A stretch of 49,744 nt of DNA from Desulfomicrobium sp. (GTDB lineage: Bacteria; Desulfobacterota; Desulfovibrionia; Desulfovibrionales; Desulfomicrobiaceae), in contig JANJWV010000172.1 of assembly GCA_024709365.1 (NCBI GenBank), positions 1 through 49,744 on the forward strand, written 5' to 3'. Under the pieces are notes generated by a model. It had not been told where the DNA came from and did no database searches. It saw only the letters and a list, made by a program, of their open reading frames with translations. Made by a program: the position numbers and the translations under genes. Below are positions 1-7,603 of the stretch, piece after piece (the stretch's first letter is position 1; the number at the start of each line of letters is the position of its first letter).

Positions 1-410
1 GGCCGCGCCTTCTCGGTCTTGGGCAGGTGCAGGTGCAGCATGCCGTCCTTGAAGACCGCCTTGATGCCGTCCGGGTCCACGTTGTCCGGCACCGTGAAGC
101 GCCGCACGAAGGTGCCCGTGAACCGCTCCACGCGGTGATACTTCTTGTCCTTCTCTTCCTTCTCGGTCTTGCGCTCACCCTGGATCGTCAGCACGCCGTT
201 CTCCACGGACACCTTGACATGGTCCTTCTCCACGCCGGGAATATCGGCCTTGATCAGAAACTCGGTTTCGGTCTCGGCAATATCCACCCGCGGAGTCCAG
301 TCGCTGGAGGCCAAGGCCTCCTGTCCGCCGCGCGGCCATCCCACGGCCTTGGTGTACCGATCGAACATGTCCTCGATTTCCCGCCAGGGATCCCATTTCA
401 TCAGTGTCAT
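1..410 (-). CDS. Hsp20/alpha-crystallin small heat shock protein (3' end missing)
   Basis: This is an ATP-independent holdase chaperone of the Hsp20 family. The start ATG at 410 is preceded by GGAAGGAGG, an excellent ribosome binding site. The N-terminus (MTLMKWDPWREIEDMF) is the usual Hsp20 arm. The alpha-crystallin domain runs from about residue 40: DIAETETEFLIKADIPGV, then ENGVLTIQGER and the typical VERFTGTFVRRFTVP and KAVFKDGMLHLHLPK strands. The reading frame is open to base 1, so only the last few residues and stop lie outside the window. Family assignment is secure; the paralogue is not distinguished. Confidence 0.95.
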   Translation of the reverse strand, partial: MTLMKWDPWREIEDMFDRYTKAVGWPRGGQEALASSDWTPRVDIAETETEFLIKADIPGVEKDHVKVSVENGVLTIQGERKTEKEEKDKKYHRVERFTGTFVRRFTVPDNVDPDGIKAVFKDGMLHLHLPKTEKAR

Positions 411-478
411 GGCCAACCTCCTTCCGTGACCTGTCTTGAGTGTGTTCCACGGTCCCGGACCGCTTCCGGGTCACCCCA

Positions 479-506
479 CAGATAAGACGGCATGACGGTC
501 AGTCAA
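479..506 (-). promoter_or_regulatory. Candidate promoter for the Hsp20 gene
   Basis: On the minus strand TTGACT (506-501) and TATCTG (484-479) are separated by 16 bases, about 70 bases upstream of the Hsp20 start. This resembles a sigma-70 promoter. The CTTGA core could also serve a heat-shock sigma factor, but the expected CCCCAT-type -10 box is poor. Confidence 0.4.
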
Positions 507-561
507 GGCCTAACGGCTCGACAAAAAATGATTTACATCCATTATTTCAGCATTTTGAATG

Positions 562-585
562 AAAAAAGCGACCCGCTGGCCGCTT
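562..585 (-). terminator. Rho-independent terminator of the ilvN-ptb operon
   Basis: Read on the minus strand, an 8-bp stem (585-578 with 573-566, one G-U pair, 4-base loop) is followed by a run of six T. It lies about 30 bases past the ptb stop codon. Confidence 0.75.
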
Positions 586-615
586 AACGGAAGAAGAAAC
601 GGCCGAACCGGGTGC

Positions 616-1527
616 TCACGCGTCGGCGCCGGCCAGGTAGGCGGCCAGGGCCAGGGCGTAGAACTTGGAGCGGTCGGAGTCTCCGCGCGATGGGACGACC
701 AGCGGCCAGGCCGCACCGACGACGATCCCGGCCATGGGCAGGTCCATGAGACTGGTCACGGCCTTGTAAAGGACGTTTCCGGTGACGATGTTGGGCGCGC
801 AGAGGATATCGGCCCGGCCGGCCACGGGGTGCTCCACGCCCTTGGCCCGCGCCTTCTCCTCCGACACGGCGATGTCCAGGGCGAAGGGCCCGCCGACCAC
901 GGCGTCGCCGAAGAGGCCCATGCGACAGAGCTTGGCCAGGATGTCGGCGTCCTTGCTGGAGACCATATCGTTGTAGGAGACCTTCTCCGTGGCCGAGATG
1001 ACCGCCACCTTGGGCGGCTCCATGCCGAGCTTCTTGGCCACCCGGACGGCGTTGTTGATGATGTCGATCTTGCGCGTCAGGGTCGGGGAGATGTTCACGC
1101 CCGCGTCGGTGACGATGAGAAGCCGCTCCTCGCGCGGGTGGGGGAAGACGCCGATGTGGCTCAGCAGGCCCTCGCCGCGCTTGCGGCCCAGCACCGCGCG
1201 CAGCAGCACGTCGGTCTTGACCCCGCCCTTCATCAGGAAGCCGGCCCGCCCGTCCTGCAGCAGATCGAGGGAGAGCTTGAGGGCGGCGGACGTGTCGGGT
1301 TCGTGCAGGCACTCGAAACCGGAAAAATCCGTCCCCGCCAGTTCCGGCAGCGCCTTCATGCGCTCGACATCGCCGACGAAGACAGGCTCGGCCAGGCCCT
1401 GGCGATGGGCCTCCAGGCCGGCCAGGACCGCGTTGGCCTCGGCGCAGGCGGCAATGACCACGCGCGCGGCCGTGCTGCGGGCGCGGACCAACTCGACCAT
1501 CCGGTCCAGGGAGGTCACGGCGGCCAT
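616..1527 (-). CDS. ptb: Phosphate butyryl/acetyl transferase family protein
   Basis: A 303-residue protein of the phosphate acyltransferase family (acyl-CoA + phosphate to acyl phosphate + CoA). Family features are the LMKGGVKTDVLLRAVL stretch near residue 98, HPREERLLIVTDAGVNISP near 128, and the C-terminal PNIVTGNVLYKAVTSL and GIVVGAAWPLVVPSRGDS segments that bind CoA and phosphate. The length fits Ptb (about 300) and not the longer Pta. The start ATG overlaps the ilvN stop (ATGA), so the two are translationally coupled. No butyrate or acetate kinase gene is adjacent, so the substrate (butyryl, branched-chain or acetyl) is undecided; pairing with an acetolactate-synthase-type ACT protein hints at branched-chain acyl metabolism. 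Confidence 0.88.
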   Translation of the reverse strand: MAAVTSLDRMVELVRARSTAARVVIAACAEANAVLAGLEAHRQGLAEPVFVGDVERMKALPELAGTDFSGFECLHEPDTSAALKLSLDLLQDGRAGFLMKGGVKTDVLLRAVLGRKRGEGLLSHIGVFPHPREERLLIVTDAGVNISPTLTRKIDIINNAVRVAKKLGMEPPKVAVISATEKVSYNDMVSSKDADILAKLCRMGLFGDAVVGGPFALDIAVSEEKARAKGVEHPVAGRADILCAPNIVTGNVLYKAVTSLMDLPMAGIVVGAAWPLVVPSRGDSDRSKFYALALAAYLAGADA

Positions 1528-2006
1528 CAGCCGTCCCCCCGCGACAGGGCGATGAGGCCGGTGCGGCTCAGGGACTGGATGCCGTGGGGCGCCAGGGTGC
1601 GGATGAGGCCCGCGACCTTGCCCTGGGGCGCGGCGAGCTCGGCCGAGATGGTCTCGTTGCCCATGTCGATGACGTTGGCGCGGAAGACCTCGAAGATCTG
1701 CAGGATCTGGCTGACCGAGGCCGGGGTGATGCGGACCTTGATCATGACCAGCTCGCGGTCCATGAGGTCGCGGTCCGAGAGGTCCTCCAGGCCCAGGACG
1801 AAGCCCAGGGACTCGATTTCCCGCGTCACGTCGCCGACCTTCTCGTCACCCGCCTCGACACAGATGATCATGCGCGAGACGTCCTCGCGCTCGGTCTCGC
1901 CGCAGGAGATGGAGCGGATGTTGATGTCGTGGCGCTCGAAAACGTGGGCCATGGCGGCCAGGACGCCGGGCTTGTTCTGGACCAGGGCGGAGATGGTGTG
2001 GCGCAT
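1527..2006 (-). CDS. ilvN: Acetolactate synthase small-subunit-like ACT protein
   Basis: A 159-residue regulatory subunit of the IlvN/IlvH family, which binds branched-chain amino acids and activates the catalytic subunit. The N-terminal ACT domain (residues 1-75) begins HTISALVQNKPGVLAAMAHVF; INIRSISCGETE and MIICVE follow. The C-terminal half (VRITPASVSQILQIFEVFRANVIDMG) matches the second domain. An ATG also exists at 2045, but the ATG at 2006 has AAGGAG with 5-base spacing and starts exactly at the family's N-terminus. No ilvB large subunit lies next to it, so it is either an orphan small subunit or works with a partner elsewhere. Confidence 0.87.
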   Translation of the reverse strand: MRHTISALVQNKPGVLAAMAHVFERHDINIRSISCGETEREDVSRMIICVEAGDEKVGDVTREIESLGFVLGLEDLSDRDLMDRELVMIKVRITPASVSQILQIFEVFRANVIDMGNETISAELAAPQGKVAGLIRTLAPHGIQSLSRTGLIALSRGDG

Positions 2007-2101
2007 GGGGGCTCCTTGGAAACGTTGAGTACGTACCTGCCGCATATGTCAGGGCCTGACCGCCGAGGCAAGGCGGCCACGGACGCTTCGGAACTGGACG
2101 G

Positions 2102-2141
2102 AAAGGCATGGATTCCCGCGAGGGCGGGAAGCCATGCCTTT
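2102..2141. repeat. Strong extragenic palindrome after tdh
   Basis: Two 18-base arms (2102-2119 and 2124-2141) pair with one mismatch around a 4-base loop. The core is ATTCCC-N8-GGGAAG, close to the ATTCCC-N8-GGGAAT pattern known from dispersed repeats in other bacteria. It sits between the tdh stop and the ilvN start and could terminate tdh transcription, though no long T run follows. Confidence 0.6.
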
Positions 2142-2167
2142 GTACCCTTTCCGTCATCAGCCCCGCA

Positions 2168-3205
2168 TCAGGCGTTCCAGTCCAGGATGACCTTGCCGGA
2201 CTTGCCCGAGCGCATGACGTCGAAGCCCTTCTGGAAGTCCTCGGCCGCGAAGTTGTGGGTGATGACCGGGGCCATGTTCAAGCCGCTCTGCAGCATGGCC
2301 GTCATCTTGTACCAGGTCTCGAACATCTCGCGTCCGTAGATGCCCTTGAGCTTCAGGCCCTTGAAGACGACCTGGCCCCAGTCGATGGCCGTGTCGCCGG
2401 GCATGATGCCCAGCAAGGCCACGTGGCCGCCGTGGTTCATCTGGGCCAGCATCTCGCGGAAGGCTGCGGGGCTGCCGGACATCTCCAGGCCCACGTCGAA
2501 GCCCTCGGCCATGTGCAGGTCGGCCATGACCTCGGACAGGGATTCGCTGGCCACGTTGACGGCGCGGCTGACGCCCATCTTGCGGGCCAGGTCCAGGCGG
2601 TAGTCGTTGACGTCGGTGATGACAACGTGGCGCGCCCCGCAGAAGCGGGCGATGCCGGCGGCCATGATGCCAATGGGACCGGCGCCGGTGATGAGCACGT
2701 CCTCGCCGACCAGGTCGAAGGACAGGGCCGTGTGCGTGGCGTTGCCCAGGGGGTCGAGCATGGCGGCCACGTCGCCGGAGATGGTGTCGGGCACCTTGAA
2801 GGCGTTGACGGCCGGCACGCAGAGGTACTCGGCGAAGCAGCCGGGGCGGTTGACGCCCACGCCGATGGCGTTGCGGCAGAGGTGGCGCTTGCCGGCCTTG
2901 CAGTTGCGGCAATGGCCGCAGGTGATGTGCCCCTCGGCCGAGACCCGGTCGCCGGCCTTGAGGCCCCGCACCTCGGAGCCCACCTCCACGATGCGACCGA
3001 CGAACTCGTGCCCCACGGCCATGGGCACCGGAATGGTCTTCTCGGCCCAGGCGTCCCAGTTGTAAATATGAATATCGGTGCCACAGATGGCGGTCTTGCC
3101 GACCTTGATCAGAATATCGTTGTGGCCGACCTCGGGCACCGGGATCTCTTCCATCCAGATCCCGACTTCGGCCTTGGCCTTCACCAGCGCTTTCATCTTT
3201 TCCAT
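2168..3205 (-). CDS. tdh: L-threonine 3-dehydrogenase
   Basis: Zinc-dependent medium-chain dehydrogenase that oxidises L-threonine to 2-amino-3-ketobutyrate with NAD+. It has 345 residues (E. coli Tdh 341). Visible are the catalytic zinc ligands C41 ([10 protein letters not shown]) and H66-E67 (VGHEFVG), the structural zinc cysteines C96, C99, C102 and C110, and the NAD-binding GAGPIG at 174-179. The start ATG at 3205 has AAAGGAG upstream; an upstream in-frame extension to 3259 is unlikely. It lies downstream of kbl in the same direction, so the two form the threonine-to-glycine pathway, although a 257-base gap with a large palindrome separates them. Confidence 0.95.
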   Translation of the reverse strand: MEKMKALVKAKAEVGIWMEEIPVPEVGHNDILIKVGKTAICGTDIHIYNWDAWAEKTIPVPMAVGHEFVGRIVEVGSEVRGLKAGDRVSAEGHITCGHCRNCKAGKRHLCRNAIGVGVNRPGCFAEYLCVPAVNAFKVPDTISGDVAAMLDPLGNATHTALSFDLVGEDVLITGAGPIGIMAAGIARFCGARHVVITDVNDYRLDLARKMGVSRAVNVASESLSEVMADLHMAEGFDVGLEMSGSPAAFREMLAQMNHGGHVALLGIMPGDTAIDWGQVVFKGLKLKGIYGREMFETWYKMTAMLQSGLNMAPVITHNFAAEDFQKGFDVMRSGKSGKVILDWNA

Positions 3206-3259
3206 GACCTTCTCCTTTCTTCTCTCACCAAATAAAATACGAAATTTCGAGCTACCCAA

Positions 3260-3436
3260 GGAGTGTCGGGGGGCCGGGATCGCGGCTCGTCAACTGTCTG
3301 ACTGAGCCTGGCATCGTTAGGCGAACCATTGCCCCCCACCCGAAGCTCAGACCCGGGGCCGACAGGAGCAATGGTTCGTCTTACGAGGCCCGCGAAGGAG
3401 TTTTGACGGGCCGCGATCCCGGCCCCCCGACACTCC
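3260..3436. repeat. 177-bp imperfect palindromic element between kbl and tdh
   Basis: Outer arms of 34 bases (3260-3293 and 3403-3436) are inverted copies with a single mismatch. Inside, a second inverted pair (3322-3332 and 3368-3378) is perfect over 11 bases and extends imperfectly to about 14. The transcript in either direction could fold into one long hairpin. It has no convincing gene: short open frames on the two strands mirror each other because of the symmetry. It may be a dispersed genomic repeat, a small non-autonomous element remnant, or an attenuator that lowers tdh relative to kbl. Confidence 0.75.
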
Positions 3437-3462
3437 CCCGCCAACGAAGCTCCCCGTCACGA

Positions 3463-4647
3463 TCAAATCACTCCCAATTCCTTCCCGACCTTCACGAACG
3501 CCGCCACGGCCCGCTCCAGATGCTCCCGCGTATGCGCCGCGCTCATCTGCGTCCGGATCCTCGCCTGCCCCTTGGGCACCACCGGGAAGCTGAAGCCCAC
3601 GACGTAGATCCCCTCCTCCAGCATCCGCGCGGCCATGCGCTGGGCCAGCACCGCGTCGCCGAGCATGACCGGGATGATGGGATGCTCGCCCGGGACCAGG
3701 GTGAACCCGGCCTCGGTCATGGCCTTCCGGAAATACTGGCTGTTCTCCACGAGCCTCGCCCGCAACTCCGGCTCACGCCGGACCAGGTCCAGCACTTCCA
3801 AAGACGTGGCCGCGATGACCGGGGCCAGGGTGTTCGAAAACAAATAAGGCCGGGAACGCTGCCGCAGCCATTCGACGATCTCCTTCCGTCCCGACGTATA
3901 GCCGCCCGAGGCCCCGCCCAGGGCCTTGCCCAGGGTGCCGGTGATGATGTCCACGCGGCCCATGACCCCGCAGTGCTCGTGGGTGCCTCGGCCGTTCTCG
4001 CCCATGAAGCCCACGGCGTGGGAGTCGTCGACCATGACCAGGGCGTCGTAGCGGTCGGCCAGGTCGCAGATGGCCTTCAGGTCGGCGATGCTGCCATCCA
4101 TGGAGAACACGCCGTCGGTGACGATGAGCCGGTAGCGGCAATCGGCCGCGTCATTCAGCTGCGTTTCCAGGTCGGCCATGTCGCCATTCGCGTAGCGGAA
4201 ACGCTTGGCCTTGCACAGGCGCACGCCGTCGATGATGGAGGCGTGGTTCAGGGCGTCGGAGATGACGGCGTCCTCGGCCCCGAGCAGGGTCTCGAAGAGG
4301 CCGCCGTTGGCGTCGAAGCAGGAGCTGTAGAGGATGGTGTCGTCGGTGCCCAGGAACTCGGACAGGCGGTCCTCCAGTTCCTTGTGCACGCCCTGGGTGC
4401 CGCAGATGAAACGCACCGAGGACAGGCCGTAGCCCCAGCGGTCCAGGGCCTTGTGCGCGGCCTCGGTCAGGCGCGGGTCGCCGGCAAGACCCAGGTAGTT
4501 GTTGGCGCAGAAGTTGAGCACCTCGCGGCCGCCGGCCACGGTGATGCGCGCGCCCTGGGTCGAGGTGATGACCCGCTCCGCCTTGTACAGGCCGTTGTCC
4601 CGCAGTTCGGCCGTCTGCCGCGCCAGATCCTCGAGTATCCGTTTCAT
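3463..4647 (-). CDS. kbl: Glycine C-acetyltransferase (2-amino-3-ketobutyrate CoA ligase)
   Basis: PLP-dependent alpha-oxoamine synthase that cleaves 2-amino-3-ketobutyrate with CoA to glycine and acetyl-CoA, following Tdh. It has 394 residues (E. coli Kbl 398). Markers are [11 protein letters not shown] (45-55), VDDSHAVG (206-213) and the PLP lysine K241 in [10 protein letters not shown]. The start at 4647 has GGAGGGGAAG upstream; a frame extending to 4746 runs through the promoter and is rejected. The gene is first in the leftward kbl-tdh unit and divergent from an Lrp/AsnC regulator. Confidence 0.95.
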   Translation of the reverse strand: MKRILEDLARQTAELRDNGLYKAERVITSTQGARITVAGGREVLNFCANNYLGLAGDPRLTEAAHKALDRWGYGLSSVRFICGTQGVHKELEDRLSEFLGTDDTILYSSCFDANGGLFETLLGAEDAVISDALNHASIIDGVRLCKAKRFRYANGDMADLETQLNDAADCRYRLIVTDGVFSMDGSIADLKAICDLADRYDALVMVDDSHAVGFMGENGRGTHEHCGVMGRVDIITGTLGKALGGASGGYTSGRKEIVEWLRQRSRPYLFSNTLAPVIAATSLEVLDLVRREPELRARLVENSQYFRKAMTEAGFTLVPGEHPIIPVMLGDAVLAQRMAARMLEEGIYVVGFSFPVVPKGQARIRTQMSAAHTREHLERAVAAFVKVGKELGVI

Positions 4648-4678
4648 GCCTTCCCCTCCGATAAATTTCGATTTGCGT

Positions 4679-4728
4679 AATTTTATCGCGATAAAATTTC
4701 TTGTCAAGAAATCGAAGAACAATATATT
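4679..4728. promoter_or_regulatory. Divergent promoters and palindromic operator, kbl/Lrp
   Basis: An AT-rich island in GC-rich DNA. A perfect 20-bp palindrome occupies 4679-4698 (AATTTTATCG and its complement). A second palindrome, 8-bp arms around one base, occupies 4696-4712 (ATTTCTTG-T-CAAGAAAT). Rightward promoter: TTGTCA (4701-4706), 16 bases, TATATT (4723-4728). Leftward promoter: TTGACA (complement of 4702-4707), 16 bases, TAAAAT (complement of 4680-4685). The -35 elements overlap, so a protein bound at the palindromes would affect both directions. The obvious candidate is the adjacent Lrp-family protein. Confidence 0.7.
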
Positions 4729-4819
4729 GCTGAATGCACGAAACATACCCCCTGCCCAGGACGCCGCAAAAACTTGCCGGCCGGGAAGGGGTCACGTAAG
4801 AGCGTCGCGGGAGAAGAAC

Positions 4820-5293
4820 GTGAGCGAAAAGGACTTGAATCTCGACCAGATGGACCGGCAGATCATCGACGCCCTGCAGAAGAACGGGCGCGAATCCTAC
4901 AAGAGCATCGCCCAGAAGCTGGGCGTGTCCGACGGGACGGTGCGGCTGCGCACGGAGCGCATGATCAGAAGCGGGTACCTGCGCATCTCGGCCTCGGTGA
5001 ACCCCATGTTCTTCGAGGACGGCCTGACGGCCACGGTGGGCGTGAGCCTGGAGGGCCGGGCCAACGCCGAGATCATGCGCGCCATCGCCGCCCTGGACGG
5101 GGTGCAGTCCGTGGCCAACGTCTCGGGGCGCTTCGACCTGCTGGTGGAGATCCACGTCTCGTCGCGCAACGACCTGCGCCGCTTCCTGGTCGACGACCTG
5201 TCGGCCGTGGGCGGCATTCAGAACACCGAAACGTTTCTTTACCTCGAAACCATCGACAAGTGGGTGCGCCAGCGCTCCGAAGGAACCGAATGA
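4820..5293 (+). CDS. Lrp/AsnC family transcriptional regulator
   Basis: A 157-residue feast/famine regulator. The N-terminal winged helix-turn-helix (about 10-60: MDRQIIDALQKNG, SYKSIAQKLGVSDGTVRLR) is followed by the RAM ligand-binding domain (about 75-150: TATVGVSLEG, VQSVANVSGRFDLLVEIHV). GTG at 4820 is chosen because GGGAGAAG lies just upstream and the protein then begins at the family N-terminus; the frame stays open upstream only through the promoter region. Position and operator palindromes suggest control of kbl-tdh and of itself, perhaps in response to an amino acid such as leucine, threonine or glycine. Confidence 0.9.
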   Translation: MSEKDLNLDQMDRQIIDALQKNGRESYKSIAQKLGVSDGTVRLRTERMIRSGYLRISASVNPMFFEDGLTATVGVSLEGRANAEIMRAIAALDGVQSVANVSGRFDLLVEIHVSSRNDLRRFLVDDLSAVGGIQNTETFLYLETIDKWVRQRSEGTE

Positions 5294-5484
5294 GCCATAT
5301 CCTGCACGGGTTCACGGACCCGAAATATCTCGACGTCATGATCGCCAAGGCCGAGACGCAGCTGAAAGAGGCGGATAACGAAGAAGACCGGCAGCGTTTC
5401 GCCGCCTACCTGGAAGTCCTCAAGGGCTGGAAGGGCAAGCTCGCGACGAGCCGCGACGTCTGCACGCCCGAAACCCCGGAATAG
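5290..5484 (+). CDS. Small conserved-looking protein coupled to the Lrp gene
   Basis: A 64-residue, charged, soluble protein (MSHILHGFTDPKYLDVMIAK at the start, then a Glu/Lys-rich helix). Its ATG overlaps the regulator's stop codon (ATGA), which indicates translational coupling and supports it being real. I do not recognise the family. Its last 79 bases overlap the end of the convergent gene on the other strand. Confidence 0.6.
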   Translation: MSHILHGFTDPKYLDVMIAKAETQLKEADNEEDRQRFAAYLEVLKGWKGKLATSRDVCTPETPE

Positions 5485-6566
5485 CACGGGTCCGCGGCAC
5501 CAAGGCCCTCGCCCATACGCAGGGCCGTCAGTTCGCCCCGGTCCAGCCTGGTTTCATACCCCTCCCCCAGCATCCGCAGCGCTTCCCTGCGTGCATCCCG
5601 GCCATATAGCTCGGCCCAGCACCTGAACACGTCCCGGGCGCGCCCGCGCAACGACTCTTCGGACGCCGTTGCGGCGGCGGCATGGAGCGCCTCCAGCGCC
5701 TCCGGCTCTGGCAGCCGCACCAGCCGCTCGGTGAAGAGCTGCTTGTAGCGTGCCAGGGACGAGGCCACATGGCTCTCCTGAACCACGGACAATCCCGACC
5801 ACCCGGCCCGCATCCACTGGAAGACCCCGCCGACGACGCCCCCTTCGGCCTGCAGATAGACGCCGATGGACACGTTGGTCTGGATGCGCGACGATACCCA
5901 GCCGAGCCCCGTCCTGGTCAGCCCCTTCTCCCCGCTGTAGACGTAGCGGCCGTCCCCGTCGTTCCCCAGAACATACCCCTTGGTGCCGACCTCCGAATCC
6001 CCCTGCTGCACGCTGACGGACAGCACGGCCCCTTCCGCGGGGAGCAGGATGACGGCGCGGCGCAGCGTCATGCCGTAGCACCCGCCGGTGGAAGGATCGG
6101 GCGTGGTCCGGTCGTACTGCTCGCCGCGCACGACGACCGGCCCGGACGGTGGCCACGGGTCGCTCCACAGGCGCCGTTGCCGCTCATCCGTCCCCGGAGT
6201 GGTCCAGACGGACGAGCGGATGGAAAAGGGTTTGACGATCTCCTGGGGGATCTGCGGGTTGTAGAGGTAGCGCAGCAGGCGCCGCAGGGGCATGCGGATG
6301 GGGAAGCCCTGGAAGGCCCCCGGAGCATCCTGGTACCTGGGCAGGCTCGTCGCGGCGTCGGCGTTGGCGCGCACATGGGCGAGAACCGGCGCGATGCGGG
6401 CCGGATCGGGATCGCCCCCGGCCAGGAGCTCCGTGCAGAGGTAGTCCACGGCCGACTGCAACGCTGCGGGTGGCCCTTCCTGCGCCTCCGCCGGACCGGC
6501 CGCCACGAGAAGGACGACTGCGAGCCCCATGGCCCACCCTTTTCCGAAGCGGGATGAGGCGCTCAC
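5406..6566 (-). CDS. Exported protein of unknown function, last gene of the PSD-like operon
   Basis: A 386-residue protein starting at GTG 6566, two bases after the upstream stop codon. An N-terminal signal peptide is clear: positively charged start, hydrophobic WAMGLAVVLLVAAGPAEAQ, probable cleavage after AEA. The mature part contains PFSIRSSVWTTPGTDERQR, GGCYGMTLRRAVILLPAEGA and a glycine-rich beta-looking stretch (GYVLGNDGDGRYVYSGEKG), then helices. I do not recognise the family. An internal ATG at 6530 would shorten the signal peptide. Position at the end of the operon suggests an envelope role. The 3' end overlaps the convergent 64-residue gene by 79 bases. Confidence 0.75.
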   Translation of the reverse strand: MSASSRFGKGWAMGLAVVLLVAAGPAEAQEGPPAALQSAVDYLCTELLAGGDPDPARIAPVLAHVRANADAATSLPRYQDAPGAFQGFPIRMPLRRLLRYLYNPQIPQEIVKPFSIRSSVWTTPGTDERQRRLWSDPWPPSGPVVVRGEQYDRTTPDPSTGGCYGMTLRRAVILLPAEGAVLSVSVQQGDSEVGTKGYVLGNDGDGRYVYSGEKGLTRTGLGWVSSRIQTNVSIGVYLQAEGGVVGGVFQWMRAGWSGLSVVQESHVASSLARYKQLFTERLVRLPEPEALEALHAAAATASEESLRGRARDVFRCWAELYGRDARREALRMLGEGYETRLDRGELTALRMGEGLGAADPCYSGVSGVQTSRLVASLPFQPLRTSR

Positions 6567-6567
6567 G

Positions 6568-7599
6568 CTAAATTTCCCCTTCCCTGACCGCGAAGCGCAC
6601 CACGGAATCCGTGACGCAGCTGCGCCCCGTATACAGAAACACGGCCAGGAACACGCCCTGCAGCAGGAGCAGCACGGGCACGCTCCACAAGGCGGCGACC
6701 CCTCGGCCGAGATGCGCCTGCACCCCGGACGCGTCGAGCGTCACTGCCGGGATCAGCCCGTACAGCACGCCGAGGCCGGCCATGATCTGGTAGGCCGAGA
6801 TCTTTCGCTCGCCCCGGTAGTCGGCCCGGAGAAACTCGGAAACGACCCGCCAGATCTGCGTGGCCACCAGGGGCAGGACCATGGCCATGGAGAAGTTCCC
6901 GGCCGCGAAGAAGACCATGCCGAGGCAGGCCACGCCGCAGTAGAGGTAGGCCGTCAAAAGCTGCACCGGCACCAGCCTGTGCCCGCACAGGCCGTGGGCG
7001 TAGGCGGCCTTCTTGGTCTTCCCCTCGAAGACGATGTTCCACTTTTCGAACAGGCCGCGCCACGGCGCGGGCAGCGTGTCCACGGGGCGGCCGTAACAGC
7101 ACCCGAAGCTCAGGCAGGCCATGCGGCCCACGCCCTCGCCCACGGCGTAGGCCACGGACAGCGCCGCCAGGGCCGGCAGCACGGCCCCGGAACCCGTGGC
7201 GGCGACCACGGCCCAGGCCACGAAAGGCGCCACGGCGATGCCGACGAAGACCGCCCCGCCCACGGTCAGGGTGTTGCGTTTGCCCTCCACCAGCCGGGCC
7301 ACGATCTTCGACGCCGGGATGCACAGCCCGAGCATGCCCGCGACCATGAGGCAAAGCCCCGTCAGACCCATGCCTACGGAGGCCAGCAGCGTCACGGCCA
7401 CGGCCGTGGCCAGGGTGTAGGCCAGGGCGCTCAGGGCCCCGTACCAGGTCAGGTTGAGGCCCCGCCAGGAGCCGTCTTCGTTCCTGGCCAGCGGGACGCT
7501 GGCCAGCATTTGCCAGCGCTCGCCGGGCAGCGTGCGGCCGCCCCAGGCAATGAAGGCGAAGAGCGCGGCCCCGAAAGCGATGATTCCCGGATATTCCAT
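6568..7599 (-). CDS. Polytopic membrane protein related to prolipoprotein diacylglyceryl transferase (Lgt-like)
   Basis: A 343-residue integral membrane protein with about seven hydrophobic segments. The region GEGVGRMACLSFGCCYGRP (154-172) matches the signature of divergent Lgt-family proteins, where an Arg-containing GRxxC segment is followed by a GCCYGRP loop. Later segments (PVQLLTAYLYCGV, FLRADYRGER) also fit Lgt topology. True Lgt moves a diacylglyceryl group from phosphatidylglycerol to a lipoprotein cysteine; divergent members have unknown acceptors. Start at 7599 has AGGA upstream and lies four bases after the PSD-like stop, so the genes are co-transcribed. Neighbours suggest lipid chemistry rather than housekeeping lipoprotein maturation. 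Confidence 0.72.
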   Translation of the reverse strand: MEYPGIIAFGAALFAFIAWGGRTLPGERWQMLASVPLARNEDGSWRGLNLTWYGALSALAYTLATAVAVTLLASVGMGLTGLCLMVAGMLGLCIPASKIVARLVEGKRNTLTVGGAVFVGIAVAPFVAWAVVAATGSGAVLPALAALSVAYAVGEGVGRMACLSFGCCYGRPVDTLPAPWRGLFEKWNIVFEGKTKKAAYAHGLCGHRLVPVQLLTAYLYCGVACLGMVFFAAGNFSMAMVLPLVATQIWRVVSEFLRADYRGERKISAYQIMAGLGVLYGLIPAVTLDASGVQAHLGRGVAALWSVPVLLLLQGVFLAVFLYTGRSCVTDSVVRFAVREGEI

Positions 7600-7603
7600 G
7601 AGT

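Noticed and set aside
559-2339. Long plus-strand frames opposite ilvN-ptb
   Set aside because: Arg/Gly/Asp-rich shadow translations without start signals; minus-strand products are recognisable.
3193-3444. An 83-residue minus-strand frame in the kbl-tdh gap
   Set aside because: Its sequence mirrors a plus-strand frame because of the palindrome; no ribosome site or family.
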